64,000 nt of DNA from Diphasiastrum complanatum (taxonomy: Eukaryota > Streptophyta > Lycopodiopsida > Lycopodiales > Lycopodiaceae). Location: contig CM055093.1 in NCBI GenBank assembly GCA_029204225.1, positions 33,988,525 to 34,052,524 on the forward strand, in the 5' to 3' direction. Positions within the stretch are counted from its first letter, which is position 1. Each line of letters begins with the position of its first letter. Of this stretch, positions 48,955 through 63,700 are shown one piece after another. The notes below the pieces were generated by a model. It worked only from the letters and a program-made list of their open reading frames with translations, was not told the origin of the DNA and made no database searches. Made by a program: the position numbers and the translations under genes.

Positions 48955-49123
48955 TGTAGAACAAGCCTTCACAAAAATCAAGAAGGCCCTTCATGTAAAA
49001 GTTTCTTACTAAGCTTGAAAAGGTTCTATTGATGTGACTTATCTATTTATTGGTAACAATGCAGTCTCAAGCAGTGAAATGCAAAAGCATAATGAAGAGA
49101 TTGTAAAGTAACATACGCATTGA

Positions 49124-49243
<120 letters not shown>

Positions 49244-51511
49244 GTGCCACATGCACACTTTGCATTCCATATGTACCTATCCTTTTGTGACCTCTCATGA
49301 TGGAACTTCCTCGTTGCTCTCAAGGAGAACTAGAAGGTTTCTATAGACAAACTAAAGTTTGAACATATGCATCCTTTTATTTTACATGCATTTCATAAAG
49401 AGTGCTATTAGGTTCTTATTCTCAAACTTCAATTCAAGCATTGTCTCAATTGTTGTCTTCACTCTTACACACAATCTTCATGTAGAGAAATCAAATACTC
49501 TTGCATTTCTACTCATTTTTTCTATAATAGCCAAGCTTTGTATTCAAAGACAGAATCTTGAGCTTAAGGAGGGCATTCAATCTCTTGATCTTGATCTTAA
49601 GACATCTTGGCATCTTTCGCAGTGTCCAAAATGATAACTCATTTCTTTTTATCTTGATCTTGAGTCACCTTGACAACTTTGCTCCGCCGCGATGTCTTAC
49701 TCAAGAATTTTTAATCATTGACTCAAGCTCTTATCTTGGCTTTTACATCTGGCTTGGTTTTTCAAAATCTTGAGTCAAACATTGAACAAGCTAGAGTTGA
49801 TATGTAATTATTATAATCTAGACCTCCTCTCGATCTCCACACATGCAGACATGCTTAAGTAGGATTAGGACCATTTTATGACCTACAATAGTGGTGTGAT
49901 GAGATTTTCAGAGGCTAATCATTTGGCACAATGATTGCATTAGCTATTTGATTAGAAAGCTAACTAGGTACACATATATTGGAAACATAAAAAATTTGAA
50001 CATCGCTCTGTAAGATAGTAACTAGCACAACTTTGTGCAGAAACATGATGAGATAAACAACACCAAAATGACATACTACAAGTTTCTCACTCGTAACAAG
50101 CATGAATTGTGATTCGTCCCATCTTTTTGAGGAACTAGATTTGCTCTAATTAGACATAGCTACAAATCAATGTACTTTCTCATTGTTGTTCTTACATATC
50201 TATCAATCAAATGCTCAATCATTTTATTACAATCTTTTAGGAATAGTACAACTGTAAGACCTGTGTATTGCAACCATTAATGTGTTTGTGAATTTAATCT
50301 TTATAACTATAGTTAATTCTAAGATGAAATCATTCACCTCATGGTTATTAGAGACGCCTAAAATATCATCGGTATGGCTATCATGGATGCCTGAATGAAC
50401 TAGTAATTTATATCGTTTCATGTCAAAATTTATATTAAACTTCTTGTTCTTGCAATTCTCTAATACACCTTTTGCCACATTAGATTTGAAAAAACGAAAA
50501 TAGTAGTAAAAGGCAAGCTATATTAGATTTTTCCATGATCTTCTTACTTACAATTATTGCAAAATGTCAATTTTTTAAGTCAGAACTTCAAAAGCAATGA
50601 ACTAAAGTAATTGGTATGCAAGGATATTCAAAATCTTTTTTCAAAAAAAAAAAATTAAAAAGAAAATTTGTGCATTCAAGTAGGCTCTTGAAAATGTTTC
50701 CTCTTTGAGCTTTGTCAAATGTATTTCATATTACAAAATTTACCTGAATTATTTGCAATTTTGTACTAGTTTCAAGTAAAATATGAAAGATGATGCCTTT
50801 ATCAAAATATCCTTGGATCAATATTGAGATGTAAATCAACTGAATTGATGTTGATAAGCATTTGGCATGACCATATCAAATCACAATAATAAAGCCATTG
50901 ATAATTGAAATAAGGAGCATGTGATTTTTTGGAAAAAATAATTGCTTATGCAATATTTTAAAAATTGCTGAAAAGCTTTGGACAAGTTAAAATAAGAAAT
51001 TTGTCCATTTCACATCCATCTCAAATGAAAAAAGGACAAGACACATTCAATGAAGTAATGCAAATGATTGTAGGGTTAGCCCAAGTGCCTCAAAAATTCC
51101 ACCTAGGATTACCCATAGGTAATACTACAATTGATTGGTATTCCTAGAATTCTATATAGGCGACTCATGTACAATTCCTTAAAGAAGTTCTATGAATCAT
51201 TACCCATCTTATGCTCAACTCATTTATGTTCATACATTAACTTTAGTTGGAGATTCCCATACGATTCTTCAATTTGTTGTCCACTGTCGTCATATCAATG
51301 CTTTATTTTTCCTATTATTAACCTATGGAATCATAGACAATCGAATTTGGGTGAGCAAGCCCAACTCAAACACAATACAACAGCTCAACATTTGTGGGGA
51401 GAGGGAGATCATATTGATGATTTATGAGTAGTCTTTTTACATCTTCCAATTTTAATCCCCTCCACTAAGCTACCAACATGGTGCAACCAATAAATATGAT
51501 AGAAGATACTA

Positions 51512-51623
51512 TGGAAGTTGCTGGGCACACGACATTTTGTTAGCTTCGGACTTCCAAAAAATTTTAGGCTCAGCCCACTGGGAGTCCAAATCGAACAAAA
51601 TGTCGTGTGCCCAGAGACTTCCA
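51512..51623. mobile_element. foldback MITE-like element
   Basis: The left arm, with TGGAAGT and GGGCACACGACATTTTGTT, pairs with the right arm, with AACAAAATGTCGTGTGCCC and ACTTCCA. The arms are about 45 bp around a loop of about 20-30 bp. Its design resembles 22567-22721, but its sequence differs. Confidence 0.75.
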
Positions 51624-52642
51624 CTGCATAACAGGCTACATGTGCTTTTCTCACATGACAATTGTGAAACATAATGAGCATTTGCATTTGAATGATCCAC
51701 ATTATACACCTGAATCAGCATCTATTTATTTGCAGAAGGATATTTTGCCATGTACAATGGCACTTTGAATTTTTTGCCCGCTTAATAAGAGACCTGAGAA
51801 TTTGCCGAATCTGGCATATATAATCCATCACGTAGACAAAGGGTAATGTGCGTTGGCATTCACAACATATGGATGCAACACTGCTAGCAGTGTATGAGTT
51901 TATAACTAGAGGGGACTCAGCAGTACTTTCAAGTCTCTGTATGGTCTGAATATGGAACTACGATCTCTACATTAGACCGAGTTACATGCAGGCTCATTAT
52001 TGGACAGCACGTATCCGAACTTATGTGTATTCAGAGCATGCTGTTTACATTTTCTAGCACAATTTAATATTTGCTTCGTAAATTTTGTGTACAGAACAAA
52101 ATCTACTCTTTATTCCCGAATAATAAAGATGAAGAATTTGCTTCAACGTACTGCAATTCTACTACCATATCATAGGGTAGCTGCAATGATATCCTACTTC
52201 ATTAATTCATAGTCATCGTCACTTCTTCTCGCCTTTGCATAGTAGTAGAGGCACTGCAGAAGTATCTAAGCTCTCGAGTCAAGAAAAATGCTTTACCAAA
52301 AGAGGACATCTACTGTATGTTCACTTATTCTAGTCAAAACCCTAGTAGTTAACCTTTCAGGGCTTATCAGATAACAACACCAGTTTAACTAATTAAAACT
52401 ACCACTTGAAATCTCTCTTGTACATAGGAAAACCCAAAATGGGACATGCTGCTCTGATTTCAATGCACTCCACAATCCTCACCCGAATTAGAGCAACTCT
52501 TTTCAGTAACAAAAATAAAGTACCTGCATTTCTGATTTCAGAACATACTGATTTGCAATAGAGTGAAAGGGCAAAGAAGCAACCATGCCAAATTGTTCTG
52601 GGTGTTCAACAATGTTTGAGACCAAAGTTCATCGACTGAATT

Positions 52643-53314
52643 TCACACATTGCAAAAGGATACACAGAGGTCAAGCACCACACAAATTCCAGCATCCACA
52701 AGCCAAGGCAAGTTTGGCTTTAACCTTGACCAGTCCACAGTCCGCACTAGGATGCTGCAAACCAGCAATCAGTTGAGCAAGTTTAAAAAAAAAATGTTGC
52801 TACTAAATCGTTACAGATCTTCCAGACACCAACCTCTTCTAGTCAATGTCTAAAATAATACTAAGACCAGGTTCATTATTGCGGCTCTAAATGCAGCGTA
52901 GAGACATTAAGGATTTTTACCTGCCAACGTATGTAACATTACCAAGAAGTGCAAAAACGAACATGAGTGGATTAAGACCCTGCATGACAAATGGAATATG
53001 AGTTTGCACCATCTTGCTTGTCCCCATTTGACTTAAATGCAGAAGATGAAAGAAGTTACAATACAGCTAACTCTCATTATTTGGCATAAAAAACAATCTA
53101 CTACTGTCTGACAAGTACTTTGCATAACTGCATTCAGGGATCAAGATTGCTGGAAACAAAGCTTTAATGTGAAAGCAGAAAACCATACCTCGACAGTTTT
53201 CCTTGTGATCTGGTGAATCCAAATGCATCAGCCAGCATTTTCAACAAAATCCCAAAACATATGAATAAGTAACGACAACTGTAAAACAAAAAAAAGCAAG
53301 ACTTTCAACTCTTC

Positions 53315-53396
<82 letters not shown>

Positions 53397-54861
53397 AAAG
53401 TTGACATATTGAAGATCGGTGACTACAATATCGTCTTTCAAAATAGGTGCACATTGCTAACAAAAACGAAAGAAGTAACTGAGTTTCTCTATTTACGGTC
53501 AAACTTTTACAAGGCCTTCCGAATACATTAAGCTAACCAATCTACAAACCTAGTAACATGAGCTTTCTCATACATACAGAAAGTGGCCAAAATGAGCTCA
53601 CATGTGCAACTAAAAGGCCTTTCTATTCAGGTGATCTCTAAATATATTGGATAAGTTTGTGCAATGTGTACAAACATGCTTTCTAAATTGTTCCTTCTAA
53701 GCAAATAAAACGTGGCGCCCTTCGTAAAATGTTTGTGCAATGTGCATGCTTTCCAAATTGTTCCTTCTAAGCAAATAAAATGTGACGCCCTTCGTAAAAT
53801 GTTTGAATTTTGCGACTTTCTTAACTTTTCTTACTCCATGTTTAAGAAATCATGCCCTCCTCATAGCATATTGCAAGTGTTTTAGCTAATAAATCTCATA
53901 TGGCAAGGTGACACTTACCCATTTCCAGCCATCCATATCTCATATATCAGCTCAGGTTTCCCATTCTCTGTGGGTGTACTTAAAAATTTTCATCAGAGCT
54001 ATGCATTGCATACAGAACATATTGATGGTGTAACTATAATCTGCATCTCCTCTCATAAAACATTGCAGTAAACCTAGCAAAAGCAACTCAAACCAAATTC
54101 CTTCCAAACTGTAGATTTTCTTGCCTCAATCGTTAATTGATGAAATTTGATTGCCTTGAAATAATAATCTGCTCCTGGCTTTTCAGCTTCTGCTTGTCCA
54201 CATACAATGCACGACATCTTGAAAAGATGAATTCTGCTCTAAATTGCAAAGATTGCATCACAGTAAATTGTTATTGAATGTGTTCTAGAGTCATGAGATT
54301 GTTCCTACGATGAGTAAAAGGTGCCAAAAACATTATTGCATGAATCTAGATTATATTGTGTGGAAAAGTCAGCAACTCACATGTCAATGTCAAGATCAAG
54401 GAACATTGCATTCGATCACATATAGATCTTTTCTCACACTTGAACTAAGGGTGATGGGCCCAAGCTTCAACAGAAACCCATTATCTTTATGCTAATGCAT
54501 GCCCATGAATCACTTCATAATCCCCATCACTTATTAAACCCTTACGAGTGTGCTCTCCATGCACTCTCCAAGAAAAACGGATGGCAAGATGTTTTGAATG
54601 TATTTCAGCACAGCCATGTAACCGATGTTAGTGACCATAAAATTTGCTATATTATGCTAACAATGTCATGCGTAAAATTGACAAGAAATATCATACATTG
54701 AGCCAGATTTGTGGAAGTCTGCCACTCATGTAGATAGCTGCCATTAACCATCCCAAAATCTCTGGAACATTAGTTCCTGAAAATCTTTCTTGAGAAGTTA
54801 TCATGGATGAGCCAATTTGAGTTTGTCCAAATAACTGTACAAAGAGAAAATACTCGTCAGA

Positions 54862-54913
<52 letters not shown>

Positions 54914-57900
54914 AAGTATAGGACTTAGAGTTGACCTGCAAAATTCTCCTTCCTCGAATGGCAACCACAGTCTGCTGTGTAGCAGTCTGACCATTGGCTA
55001 GAAAAGTTGTTCGCAAATGAAAACCACCAATAAGGAGGACTCCCGATGCCACCTATTAGAATCATCATAATCCATATGAAACGGTGCAGGCTCTGGAACT
55101 CAAAAGGCTTTAATTTGCTCAGTGACCTAAACTAAAATATAATCTCAATGCTGGGTCCAAATAGAAAACTTTATATGTCCAATGAACATTTAGACCTTCA
55201 ACTGAAGGAAAGAACCTGTTCAGACAGGATGACAAAAAGAATTTTCAAGACATCCTTCAAAAGTCTGCAAAGGTGTGATGATATGCTAAGGAAACAAATA
55301 CAGCAGAAAGGGACAGTAATTTCTTTGCAACTCTGCAGTGAACATTTCAGGAAGGCTCCAAAAAACCTTTAAGATATGAAGAACATCCCACCAATTTTGA
55401 TCTGGATTTTTGTGTATAAGAAGTCTAGATTTAAGGTGGGGGAACAAAAAAATGCAGGTTGCTACCAACATTATCATTGTTCCTTGTAACCACCAAGCAC
55501 CACATAAGCATACTAAGCCACGACCCACTATGTCTATATTTTAGAAAATTAGGGCACTGTCTCACATGCTATGATACCAGGTAGAAAACCTGGGGGACCC
55601 TCCTTGTTTTAACACCACATATAATGGCATCACATACGAACATCAGACAATAACATGAATTTCTCTATGTAGAACGCCACACAACCAACGTTAGCAATAT
55701 GATATTGCTGCACTGGTAATCTTTAGGTCTATCTTCAACAGCCATTTCAGACATGAAATCCGATTATTGGTCCCATCAGCTTCATATTGGCAGGAGTGAC
55801 TATGAGAAGGCTCCTGCAGTTGCTGCTTCTATGCAGTCACAAACTACAAAAGATAGACTAAAATTGAGAACAATGCTTTTGGGTGGTAGGCAAACTTCAC
55901 AGACATTTTATTGATGTTACGATTTTACTTGGGGTTTAACTGATTGTTATTGGGACCACTCACCTAGGTGGTATAAACCTTGCGCTGTGGACATGATCCA
56001 AGCTGATGTTCAGATAAACACAAGACCAGTAAGTGCATGAGATCCTGTAAGAGGCTCACTAATCTCTAATTGGGCTCATTTGATGCCTTTCAAAACTCTA
56101 GGATATAATTTATGCTGATGTTACAATGTCACTTGAAGTTGGGACACTGGCGATTGTGATTTGGAGCCCTTAACTATAAGGTTCACAATGAGGGCTGCAT
56201 TTTGGGTAACCACTTTAATGCATATAAGACCTTTTTAGGGCATATAAGACTGTGAAGACTATCAAGAATCCTCTGTTGGGCATCCTTTTTGTGTTTCAAG
56301 CCTTGAGTGCTTGGAACTTTCCCACAAAACTCTTATGCACCCAGCCAACCAGAGATTGACACGTAAGCATGAAACCATTCAGCAGAGAGTGCATGTGGAA
56401 TGACTGGCTGTTACATTGGGCGCAGCAATCAGTCATTGGCTGTCCAAGAACATTGTGCCATTTTTTTTGAAACTTCCACAAAAGAATAACCACAAAAAGA
56501 ACATTTGCACTTGTGACATTACATAGAGGAAGGTCCATTCTCCTAGGGCCTTTGTCCTGATCTCCCCACCCCCCACCGCCTTTAATGCTCGTCAGCTGAA
56601 ACCTCACATGATTGGACGGTGAAAATCAAGTTTGAAGACCTTCATTGTCCACTGTAATATCCATCCCTAATTTTTATAGTTCTGTATCATAAATTCATAC
56701 CGTTCTAAGTAGTGCTGCATTTGACTTCCCAACCGGTGCAGAACGTGGAACAGGGATGGGAACAACACTTGATCTACGATAAGATTGCGGCAAAAGGAAG
56801 CTCGAATCATGCCCTTCCGAACCAAAAGCGCAAGCGTCTGCAAGAAGTGAGGCGGCTGTAGGTGTGTGACTTCTTGCTAGGAAACGTGCTGATCTGAAAT
56901 TATAGCCATCCCAAAACAACATGAACAAGAACAAGCCGTCAAATAATGAGGTCTTAGGAATTGAAAACGATGATAATAACAAAGATATAGCATATTAACA
57001 TTCAAAAAGTTCGAATGGGGAACAAGATTTAGAATAAACACATTCTTTCAAACATTATAAATCTAGCATAAGCACATTCATTCAAACACGATCATAAAAT
57101 TCAGCGTAAACACAGTTACTCAAAAATGCAGTAACGTACATCTTAAAATTTTACATGGAGCACAATCACATAAATAGCTTAATTAAAATAAACTGAAGAG
57201 CGAAGAGATTGTGAGGAGGAGTTACATATAGTAAGATTGTCTGCTGGGTGTTGTTTGATGAGACACGGGGGACTGGATTGTGCCAATGGATGATGCACTC
57301 GAAACAGACTTTTGGTCGTTGATAGTTTGTGGTAACGCACAAGCTTTTTCCTGTTGCAATTTTTGCTGCTTCTCAAACAACAGCAATGATATGAAGTCAT
57401 CAGAAAACTGGTGTAGTAGATCCCCAACCATAACATTCTGCTGAAGCTAATCCTTCCTTCCTTCATCTTACATGAATGTATTCATAAACCGGAAAAAGAA
57501 GAAACAAACCCCGTTTCATTGTTTATTTAAGATCTGTGTATGTACGATGGTGTATGCAAGTGTGAGTCAGCGCTAGGGTTAGGTCTAGGGCTTGACATGA
57601 TTAGGGTTTTTGAGAATTAAAAAAAATGTTCATATATATATATATATATGTGTGTGTGTTTAAGAGAGAGAGAGAGAGAGAAAATGTAGGATGTTGTGGA
57701 GAAAAACTGATTCTTGCATTTTCATTGTGCCACATGTGCATTATGTTTTATGCTTTAAGGTATGAGCGGTGACAATGGGTAACTTGAAGAAGGAAATGCT
57801 TTCTTGAAACATAGCCCGGGATCTCTAAGGTGAGAAAAACAAGCAAATCTCTAAGGGGAGGTCTAGCACACACAGGTTGTAGAAGGGCACTATTAAAGGC

Positions 57901-58159
57901 AAGGTCGATATTAATGAACTGTCTCTAGAGGTAGGCATCTTGTCATCTACCCCCCATTATTTGACCTCTACTTAGTTTTATTCACACGTCACTTCCACCT
58001 ATATAAGCATGTCGAGTTTGTTTGGTTGCTTGCTTATGTGATTATTGCAAAGGCCACATGTACCATAATCAGCCCCACCTCCTTCCAATGAACGCATAGC
58101 GAGGTGTGTTTAGACACCCTAAACATGCACATGAACCAATCAACATTTTCAAAGCATGT

Positions 58160-58215
<56 letters not shown>

Positions 58216-60700
58216 TATGAGCAACTACATTTTGTATTACATCAAGTATTGTCCCACAACAAGTGATAATAGAGCCATTTCACCCTAGGTGCGGACAAGT
58301 CTTTCATTGTATAGTAAAGCTTGTGATCCATTATTTATTAAAAGAAGGCCAATGGGATTTTCACATGGAAGTTGAGTTGCCACTATGTGGCATGTGAGTT
58401 GACAAAAGTCATTGCCACGTAAGCCTTAGGGCAACTTGGACATGGTTTTGTGTTCGTGCCCAAGTTGAGTTCCCAATCACAATTCAAATTCAACGAACCA
58501 ATCAAAAAGAGAGTTTTCAAATCTAACCAATCAGCTAGAGAGGTGAGAGGCATAGACCCACTCTTGTTACATCTGCAGAAAGCTTCAGCATCAAAATGGT
58601 CTTATTTTCTTAACCACCTTTTAATGTTCCAACCTATAAAGTAGCAAGTTTTGCAGTCTTCGTTAGCTTATTGATATGAGCAACAATTCTTCACTCAAGC
58701 ATGCTCACAAATATTTAGTGAATATTGTTGGCTCTCCTTTCCTTTTGGTTGACTCTATTAGTTGGAGAACCATGATCATCGTACTCGAATTTTACTAAAT
58801 CATGATATTCACGATGAGGTATGATAGAATTGAAAACCAAAGAGCTTGACAAAGTTCTATAGAGACAACTATAGAGCATAATAGAAACTCGACCCACCAG
58901 CTAAACATAGGAATTTTTTTATTGAAATTAGTGCTAAACCCATTTGACTTATTTCAAATTTCCCATGAAGCATACTCAACACAAATTGACATAATTAAAT
59001 GTGGATGCTATAATTATCATTGTACCAATCTGAATATTGGAAATGATGTGCATAAAGGTATGATACTCATAATATGGGCCTAGGTCATAATGGAAAATTA
59101 AAGCTAAAATAGCTTGGCCATATTTATTTCATAGATGGGTTAGATGGTGAGTTGATGCATGTTTACGATAATTAAGTTTATAGAGTGATAGGTGGACCCC
59201 CAATCAGATGTTATGGATGCGACAAGAATTATCGTATTGTTGAGTGTCCTAACAAGAAACAAGAACAAGAATACATGCCACTTTGCAAGGATTGCAATAT
59301 TGGCCATCCATACCTAGACTTCCCATTTAGAAAAAGAAAGAGCCTAAAAATTGGTCCATCTGCACCGGTAAATCTATTATGTGTGGAATCAAAGGCTGGT
59401 CCCACTATGACACTTCTTTAGACTGACTCGAGCCTAGAAGAGAAATGCACTAGAACCAATCCCACATCCCATCACAGAGATAGTATTGACGAACCTAGAT
59501 GACAAGATCATCCCATTTTTATAGATGAGTTCTTATATGTGCCACATATTTTGACTTTTTATGAGTTGTAAGATGCTTCAGTGAAAATTGGCCATTACTT
59601 GTAAAATTCCTTCAAGCAGTTCATGTTTTTTTTTCAACTCAGAATCTATAGTAGGTTGGGCCAAAATGGAAAATTCACTGAATCTAGATGTCAAGGTCAT
59701 CCCATTTGTGTAGATGAGTTTCTATTTTGTGCCACACCGTTTGACATTTTATGGTTGTGAGATTCTTTGCAAAAAATTGTGGGTGTAGTTTGCTTCCAAA
59801 ATTCCATCATGGGAGGTCATGTTGCTTATTGAACTTAACTTTCGTCGATGTAAAAATTCAAGCAATTTTTCGTCTACTCTTTACCCAAAACCATTGGAGG
59901 ATGTGGGATACAAATATTTAAAGCATCAATCTCTATGACACTAGCTAGCTTTCAAAAAAGGCAAAAAAAATTTACACCAAAACTCTACCCAACTTTGTTG
60001 CTAATGCCTCATCAAAGTTCAGACAAGGTCAAGGGAGAGAGAACAATAAATAAAACCACGAGATTGGAGGTACTCATTAGAGTAACATGTATGCCCAATA
60101 AGAGAAACATGACTACTTCTCTTGATAGCTAGAAATGCTTTCATTTTAGTATGTTAGTACAAGATTATAATAGTGCACATGTTGAGACTTGCTCCTACAT
60201 TCTTATATATATTACCTCTATATTATGATAGTGGACATGCTTAGACATGTTCTCACATTTAAAGCTTGACAATATTTCACTTTTGTAAAAACTAACTAGT
60301 CCAAGTGATATACCTAAGATCTAGTAAAGGATCGAGAAGAGGGCATTATGTATATTGAGGTCCTTCTCACATGCAAGGAGCCCAAGGGTAGGGGCCTAAA
60401 ATAATGTAAAAAACATTGAGATCTGATCTCTTGTGTATTTTGGAGGGGAATTAAAACCCTCTTGCATGAGTCTAGGACATTACAAAGCCCATGACCTTTT
60501 ACATAACCTATGACCAAAATTTACTCCTAATTTTATATGAAAATAAAGAAAATAATCGTAATAGAAAAAGGCCTTTGCATGGCTTTCAAGTCATGGAAAG
60601 TCTAAGAATGGTGGAGCATCAAGATTCTAAAAACACAAAAATCCCTCAGGTTGGGACTTTTTAGTATACATAAACCCCCACCCTAGGCCTTTACATTTCA

Positions 60701-60752
<52 letters not shown>

Positions 60753-63700
60753 TAGATAGATAGATAGATATAGATATAGATATACCATTGGAATTTTCTC
60801 TTTATTCCTCAAAATAGGCTTCAAAGATATTTTGAAGAATGTTGACCTCCTAGACATTGAGTAAGAAATTTTATGGCTAGTAAAATATCTGTAGGATTCT
60901 AAACCTTAAACTTTGGAATACAGAAGATTCATGTACATTGTAAGGTATCTTAATAATTCAAAAAAGCAAGCAAAGTTTCAAAATTGTGAAGTTATATCTT
61001 GTGGGTGCTTGACTTTCTGCACAATTCTTGATACAAGTTACATGTAAGCCAATACATGGCTAATTTATAAATCTATATGACATTGTGATTATGGAATTAA
61101 TTGTTAGACCGAGGTGCAATGAATAGCTACTTACTAAGAGTCTTTAAAAATTTTAAAAAAAAATTAGTCATGTCAAGAGGTACATTCTTAGAGAATTAAA
61201 ATAGTTTAATTTATGTGTTGAATCTTTTGCACCTTGTATGGGTAGAGTTGTTGACTGTGACCGGCAACGCACAGGCTCGAACCCCAATTGCTGCAAAGTG
61301 ACATCTTGGGAGCTTGGTTTTCACTTGGCATTGCCCAAATGGTGTTGATAGGTTGTATATGTTGGGTATAACCACCATTGATTGCATGACTCTATTACGG
61401 AAAAGAAAAAACACCTACCATGGACAAAGGAATAATAATTATAGAGATGTAAAGCTTAGGTTGATGGGAGTTTAATATAAGGGATAATGATAAGTAAAGC
61501 TTAGGCTTCTAGGAGTTGGAGATAATGCATTAGGTAGTGGTCATTGTATTACCACATATAATCTAGGACTTGAGCACTAGAGTGGCGTAGGCCACTCGAT
61601 TGCTTCGGTCTCAGATTATATCTACGCCACTCAATTGCATGTCCCGGATTATATGGTAATGGCTTGACCAATAGAACTTTCCACACGTAAATAAGTTTTC
61701 GCTTTTCCATGAAGAAAAAGGAGGTGCCTCATAGAAAGTAATTTCTTCGCCTCCCTTTTTTTTTCAAACTTTTTTACTTGCACCTTCCGAGATGCAGGTG
61801 GATGTAAAATTTGTTTTACTGTAAAACAAAGAAAAAAAAAAAGTAAAAAAAAGTTTTCATGCTGCAGAAGGTCACCTTCTCAGCCATTCCGCAGTGGGAA
61901 GGGCCTTCCGCCTCGGGCTACCGCCCTTGGACGAAGGGCCTTCCTCGGCAAAATGGCCTCAGAGGGTGACCCCACCCCTCCCCCGTATTCACACTTAGAA
62001 AGAATTGTGGAGCAAATATCCATAGTACATACATTTATTTTTGAAATGGGCAGGAAATTAGGAGGCCTATAAATACAATATGTTGTAGGTCCCAAAAAGG
62101 GCATACACTTAGGTCTAAAACAGGCAAGAATATATAGCATATATAATGCAGTATAATATAGGCCCAAAAAGGCCTAAAATTATGGATAATGCTTATAGAA
62201 ATAAGAAGTAAAGTTTACATTGAGTGTAGCATTTCAAATTGAAATTCATAAAAAAAATGGGAGATAAGGCCTGATGGTTATAGAGATAAGGCTTAGCCGG
62301 CTTAGCCTAGGTTGAGTGTAGTGTAGCATTTCAAGTTGAAAGGCATAAAAAATTGGAGATAAGGGATAGTGGTTATATAGATAAGGTTTGGCCTAAGTTG
62401 AGTGAAGTGTAGCATTCCAAGTTGAAAGCTTAATAAAATGGCACCCTTCATTTTGAAACGATGGTATGTCAAGCCTGACCGCGACCACATGGCACATGCA
62501 GTTTGGCAACGTCTGGATTCGAAGACGCTGCGACTCGAGGCGGCCTTTTTGCCTCCAAATCTTCCAACACTTCTGACCATTCCTTCTCTGGATAAACATG
62601 GGCTGCAGCGACCCGCCGCTGATGCAAAAACGCATCTGTGATCTGATTGCTGTCATGCCCACTGGGCAGTGGAAGCTCCGAAGCAGCTTCTTCAGATGAT
62701 CAGTCAACATACTGGGCAGTTGGAATATATGCAAGGTGATGGCAGCTCCTAAATTGGGAGGCAAAACAGTAAGCCATAACGATTATTAATCTATTTACTC
62801 ACTTGGGCGCTACCAAAGATGATGATTCAGCAACATGGATGAGGATCACTTGCTTATTATAATGAGATTTACTGACTGATTAAGTGTGATTGTACTGATA
62901 AGTTGTATAGTGTCTACCTGTTTATAACTGTTCATATGTAGTGTGTGTGTGTCTCTAGACTCTAGTAGATATGGTTATCCCGATGGGCAACGGCAGCATT
63001 AGAAAATGGCTCATTTATTGTTCTTTGTCTGTCATGTTGTATTGTAACTCACTACCCGTCCGGCTATATTGTCAGCTGTAGTTATATATCGATACTTCAT
63101 CTGTCAAACTAGAATTTTGCAATTCTGAAAGATGGATGTTGTTGGATGCATTATTCGTTGTTTGCTTGTTCAATTTAGAAAGACTACATTGTCAGCTCAC
63201 GCTTGGAGGCCGATAGACTAATCTATTTGTTCAAATGGTTGTCTGCTAGACTATTCTGCTCTTGAGATGATGCAGGTAGATGCTGCAAAATGCAGGAACT
63301 GATCAAAAGTTTTGATTAAATTAGTGCTGGAAACAGTTTGTAAGGGTATAGGATGGTACCTCTTCCAATGAAGGCTGAGCTGTTGCTGCATAACGAAGTT
63401 TTGCTTTACTAATGTGATCGTAGTAGATTGTTTGGGCCATCAGCACTATCGTTGTCATCGTGTAGAGCTGCAATTTCATTGCACAAATTACTCAATATTT
63501 ATAGTTTATGATTTATAAGGAACAACGGATCAAATGATCATAGGATGATTGAACGGCAATATTTACTACAAATCTACACAATGCCGTACATAGAAAAAGT
63601 TCAGAATTGCTAAACGTTTTGCAGCATCAAAGGGCAGGTCCCAGGAGTGACTTACCACGGCCACGTACAGCTGCGTTGGCAGCTGTCAACATTTAAAAGT

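Larger units (their letters stand above)
51990..57625 (-). repeat. inverted segmental duplication, arm 2
   Basis: Reverse-complement match to about 22,978-29,770, covering exons, introns and 3' flank of the PQ-loop gene. The outer border at about 57,625 falls in the intron upstream of the linker exon (57226-57440). The inner border at about 51,990 is beyond the gene's 3' end. Confidence 0.85.

Noticed and set aside
62393-62764. The 123-codon minus-strand frame as a gene
   Set aside because: A different frame of the same stretch looks more like the PQ-loop linker. Neither has firm splice sites or a start.
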